Positions 61,705 to 64,000 of a DNA stretch of 64,000 nt are shown in pieces. The position numbers and the translations under genes were made by a program. The stretch covers positions 1 to 64,000 of the forward strand of contig NZ_JAAMRE010000025.1 in the NCBI RefSeq assembly GCF_013522705.1, read 5' to 3'. Below the pieces are notes generated by a model that saw only the letters and a list, made by a program, of their open reading frames with translations, ran no database searches and was not told where the DNA came from. The DNA is from Pseudomonas lurida (GTDB taxonomy: Bacteria > Pseudomonadota > Gammaproteobacteria > Pseudomonadales > Pseudomonadaceae). The stretch's first letter is position 1, and each line of letters begins with the position of its first letter.

Positions 61705-63696
61705 ATGAGTTCTGCCTCTCTAATAAAGACCCCGCCGGAAAAGGTCCGGGTCAACGGTTGGGTGTTTTACACCTCTACCGCGCTGATTCTGTTGTTGACC
61801 CTTGTCCTGATCGCCGCCCCGCAGGAGGCCGGGCGCTTGCTCGGGATTGCCCAGGCCTGGCTGTCCAAAAGCTTCGGCTGGTACTACATGGTGGTCATCG
61901 CCGCGTACCTGGTGTTTGTGGTCGGGCTGGCGTTTTCGTCCTACGGCAAATTGAAGCTGGGCAGCAAGGACGACACCCCGGACTTCAGCTACGGCGCCTG
62001 GGCCGGCATGTTGTTCTCCTCGGGGATCGGCATTTCGCTGCTGTACTTCGGTGCCTCGGAGCCGTTGGATCATTACTTCAACCCGCCAGAAGGCGTTGCC
62101 GGCAGCAACCTGGCCGCGCGCCAGGCGCTGCAACTGACCTTTCTGCACTGGGGCCTGCACGGCTGGGCGATCTACGCCCTGGTCGGCCTGGCCGTGGCGT
62201 ATTTCGCGTATCGCCATAACCAGCCGCTGGCCCTGCGTTCGGCGCTCTACCCGCTGGTAGGCGAGCGCTGGGTGAAGGGCGCGGCCGGCCACGCGGTGGA
62301 CGGTTTCGGCATGTTCGTGACGCTGCTGGGCCTGGTGACCAACCTGGGCATCGGCGCGATGCAGGTGTCGTCCGGCCTGGAGAACCTGTTCGGCATGCAG
62401 CACAGCAACACCAACCTGCTGATCGTGATCATCGTGATGAGCACCGTGGCCACCATCGCTGCGGTGTCGGGGGTGGAAAACGGCATCCGTCGCTTGTCCA
62501 ACCTCAATATCGTGCTGTTCAGCGGTTTGTTGATCTTTGTGTTGTTGTTCGGCCCGACCCTGCACCTGCTCAACGGCTTCGTGCAGAACATCGGCGACTA
62601 CATGAATGGCCTGGTGCTGAAAACTTTCGATTTGTACGTGTACGAAGGCGACGGCGCCAAGACCGAACGCTGGATGGGCCTGTGGACGCTGTTCTACTGG
62701 GCCTGGTGGATTTCCTGGGCGCCATTCGTGGGCATGTTCATCGCGCGGATTTCCCGTGGCCGTACGGTGCGTGAACTGGTGGCGGGCGTGCTGCTGATCC
62801 CGCTGGGCTTTACCCTGGCGTGGCTGTCGATCTTCGGCAACTCGGCACTGGATCTGGTGCTTAACCAGGGCGCGGTGGAGCTGGGTAAGACCGCGCTGGA
62901 ACAGCCGTCCATGGCGATCTACCAGTTGCTGGAGCATTACCCCGCGTCGAAAGTCGTGATCGGTGTGTCGATCTTTGTGGGCTTTGTGCTGTTCCTGACT
63001 CCGGCGGATTCCGGCGCGGTGATGATGGCCAATCTGTCGTGCAAGGGCGGCAACGTTGATGAGGATGCGCCGCACTGGCTGCGGATCTTCTGGTCGGCAG
63101 TGATTACCCTGGTGACCATCGGCCTGCTGTTCGCCGGCAACTTCGAAGCCATGCAGACCATGGTGGTGCTGGCGGGGCTGCCGTTCTCGGTGGTGCTGGT
63201 TTTCTTCATGTTCGGTTTGCACAAGGCCATGCGCCAGGATGCGGCGATCGAACAGGAGCAGGCGCAACTGGCCGAACGCGGGCGTCGTGGGTTCAGCGAG
63301 CGTTTGACCGCGCTGGACCTGCAACCGAGCCAGGGCACGGTGCAGCGCTTTATGGACAAGCACGTTACGCCGGCGCTGGAAGAGGCTGCCGTCGCGTTGC
63401 GTGAGCAAGGGCTGCAAGTGCAGACGCTGCTGGGTAAATCCAAGCGTTGCATTGGCGTGCGTATCGAGATGGAAGAGGGCAACCCGTTCGTCTATGAGGT
63501 GAGCCTGGATGCTTACTCGTCGGCGCCGAGCGATGTGCCCGAAGAAGAGCGCACGCGTTATTACCGCGCCGAGGTGTACCTGCACAATGGGCCTCAGGAA
63601 TACGACCTGATGGGCTTCACCTCGGAGCAGATCACTCGGGATGTGCTCGATCAGTTTGAAAGCCATCGGCAGCTCCTTGGCCGTGTCTATAGCTGA
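61705..63696 (+). CDS. betT: BCCT-family choline transporter BetT
   Basis: A 663-residue betaine-choline-carnitine transporter. It has twelve helices (about residues 15-510) with GIGISLLYFGASEPLDHY and the Trp-rich FYWAWWISWAPFVGMF signature. A cytosolic C-terminal domain of about 150 residues follows, as in osmotically regulated BetT. It imports choline with protons. The ATG at 61705 with GGAG upstream starts the conserved region; upstream frame sequence is non-conserved. Divergent from betIBA across the BetI operator. Confidence 0.95.
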   Translation: MSSASLIKTPPEKVRVNGWVFYTSTALILLLTLVLIAAPQEAGRLLGIAQAWLSKSFGWYYMVVIAAYLVFVVGLAFSSYGKLKLGSKDDTPDFSYGAWAGMLFSSGIGISLLYFGASEPLDHYFNPPEGVAGSNLAARQALQLTFLHWGLHGWAIYALVGLAVAYFAYRHNQPLALRSALYPLVGERWVKGAAGHAVDGFGMFVTLLGLVTNLGIGAMQVSSGLENLFGMQHSNTNLLIVIIVMSTVATIAAVSGVENGIRRLSNLNIVLFSGLLIFVLLFGPTLHLLNGFVQNIGDYMNGLVLKTFDLYVYEGDGAKTERWMGLWTLFYWAWWISWAPFVGMFIARISRGRTVRELVAGVLLIPLGFTLAWLSIFGNSALDLVLNQGAVELGKTALEQPSMAIYQLLEHYPASKVVIGVSIFVGFVLFLTPADSGAVMMANLSCKGGNVDEDAPHWLRIFWSAVITLVTIGLLFAGNFEAMQTMVVLAGLPFSVVLVFFMFGLHKAMRQDAAIEQEQAQLAERGRRGFSERLTALDLQPSQGTVQRFMDKHVTPALEEAAVALREQGLQVQTLLGKSKRCIGVRIEMEEGNPFVYEVSLDAYSSAPSDVPEEERTRYYRAEVYLHNGPQEYDLMGFTSEQITRDVLDQFESHRQLLGRVYS

Positions 63697-63741
63697 TGTG
63701 TTGAAAGCCCGGTGGTGTCACTGACCCCACTGGGCAAAAAA

Positions 63742-63769
63742 TGTGGGAGGGGGCTTGCCCCCTCCCACA
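63742..63769. repeat. REP element
   Basis: TGTGGGAGGGGG and CCCCCTCCCACA form a perfect palindrome around CTTG, between the convergent betT and cbcV-like genes. Confidence 0.88.
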
Positions 63770-63787
63770 GTTGTTTTGCAGTGTGTG

Positions 63788-64000
63788 TTAGCCCAGATTT
63801 TTGCCCAGCAGGGCATGGTAGAGCTCACTGTCGCCGAGGATCCCCACCACCTTGTTGTTGTCATGCAACACCAGCTTGTTCCCCGTCTGGTAACGAATCT
63901 GCAACGCATCGCGCATGCCGATATTGGAGTCCACCAAGGTCGGTACGCGGCCCAAACCTTCCACTGCTTGCCCTGGCGCCCAGTTCTGCAGGTTCATCAC
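63788..64000 (-). CDS. cbcV: 3' end of choline/betaine ABC transporter ATPase (CbcV-like)
   Basis: The last 70 codons of a gene that continues beyond the right edge. The sequence (IGMRDALQIRYQTGNKLVLHD, then VVGILGDSELYHALLGKNLG) looks like the C-terminal CBS-type domain of quaternary-amine ABC transporter ATPases. In Pseudomonas the cbcVWX choline/betaine/carnitine transporter genes lie beside betT and betIBA, which supports the name. Only the terminal domain is visible. Confidence 0.7.
   Translation of the reverse strand: MMNLQNWAPGQAVEGLGRVPTLVDSNIGMRDALQIRYQTGNKLVLHDNNKVVGILGDSELYHALLGKNLG

Overview
The window is chromosomal DNA from a Pseudomonas, most likely of the P. fluorescens group. 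The evidence is a GC-rich backbone with typical Pseudomonas gene blocks (ahcY-metF behind an SAH riboswitch, arsR-metK next to tktA-epd-pgk-fba, and betIBA/betT/cbcV), plus many REP-type palindromes between genes. No rRNA, tRNA, CRISPR array or intact transposon was seen.

Layout. 1-1.8 kb: a LysR regulator resembling MdcR and a hemolysin-III family membrane protein. 1.9-4.7 kb: an AT-rich accessory operon on the minus strand, read here as a RiPP-type cluster. It runs from a 39-residue acidic peptide to a DUF692/MNIO-like enzyme broken by two in-frame stops, a 177-residue protein and an MFS-like exporter, joined by TAATG and ATGA overlaps. 5-8.6 kb: a LysR regulator divergent from a D-amino-acid dehydrogenase-like oxidase, a RidA protein and an amino-acid binding protein. 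8.7-16.5 kb: rsmE, bioA, cytochrome b561, yceI, rhlE, a periplasmic binding protein and a glycosyltransferase-like protein. 16.6-19.7 kb: metF and ahcY with an SAH riboswitch, then a thioesterase. 19.9-21.8 kb: an ExoU-like patatin phospholipase. 21.8-27.2 kb: an FNT channel, a MAPEG protein, mltA, a cytochrome c lipoprotein, a DUF1090 protein and ligB. 27.5-36.3 kb: metK with its ArsR/methyltransferase regulator, then tktA, epd, pgk, two lipoproteins and fba.

36.4-40.6 kb: a second AT-rich minus-strand operon. It holds a 55-residue peptide, a SagB-type dehydrogenase carrying two compensating frameshifts, a NodU/CmcH-type O-carbamoyltransferase and an MFS exporter, behind a near-consensus sigma70 promoter. 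41.3-57.2 kb: a PL7 alginate lyase, a REC-PAS-GGDEF-EAL protein, YgjP-like and ElaA-like proteins, a YccS-like membrane protein, a YhiN-like flavoprotein, dbpA, an MdtD-like efflux pump, an RhlA homologue without RhlB, and a TldE/TldD pair. 57.4-64 kb: the choline/glycine-betaine locus (betA, betB, betI, BetI operator, betT) and the 3' end of cbcV.

The main novelty candidates are the two small AT-rich operons. Each starts with a promoter and a short peptide gene, has a hairpin before its first enzyme, and ends with an exporter. In both, the first enzyme gene is disrupted as the sequence stands. Methyl-cycle control is also notable: the same pathway has an SAH riboswitch on ahcY-metF and an ArsR-type regulator with a methyltransferase domain, plus a perfect palindrome, at metK.
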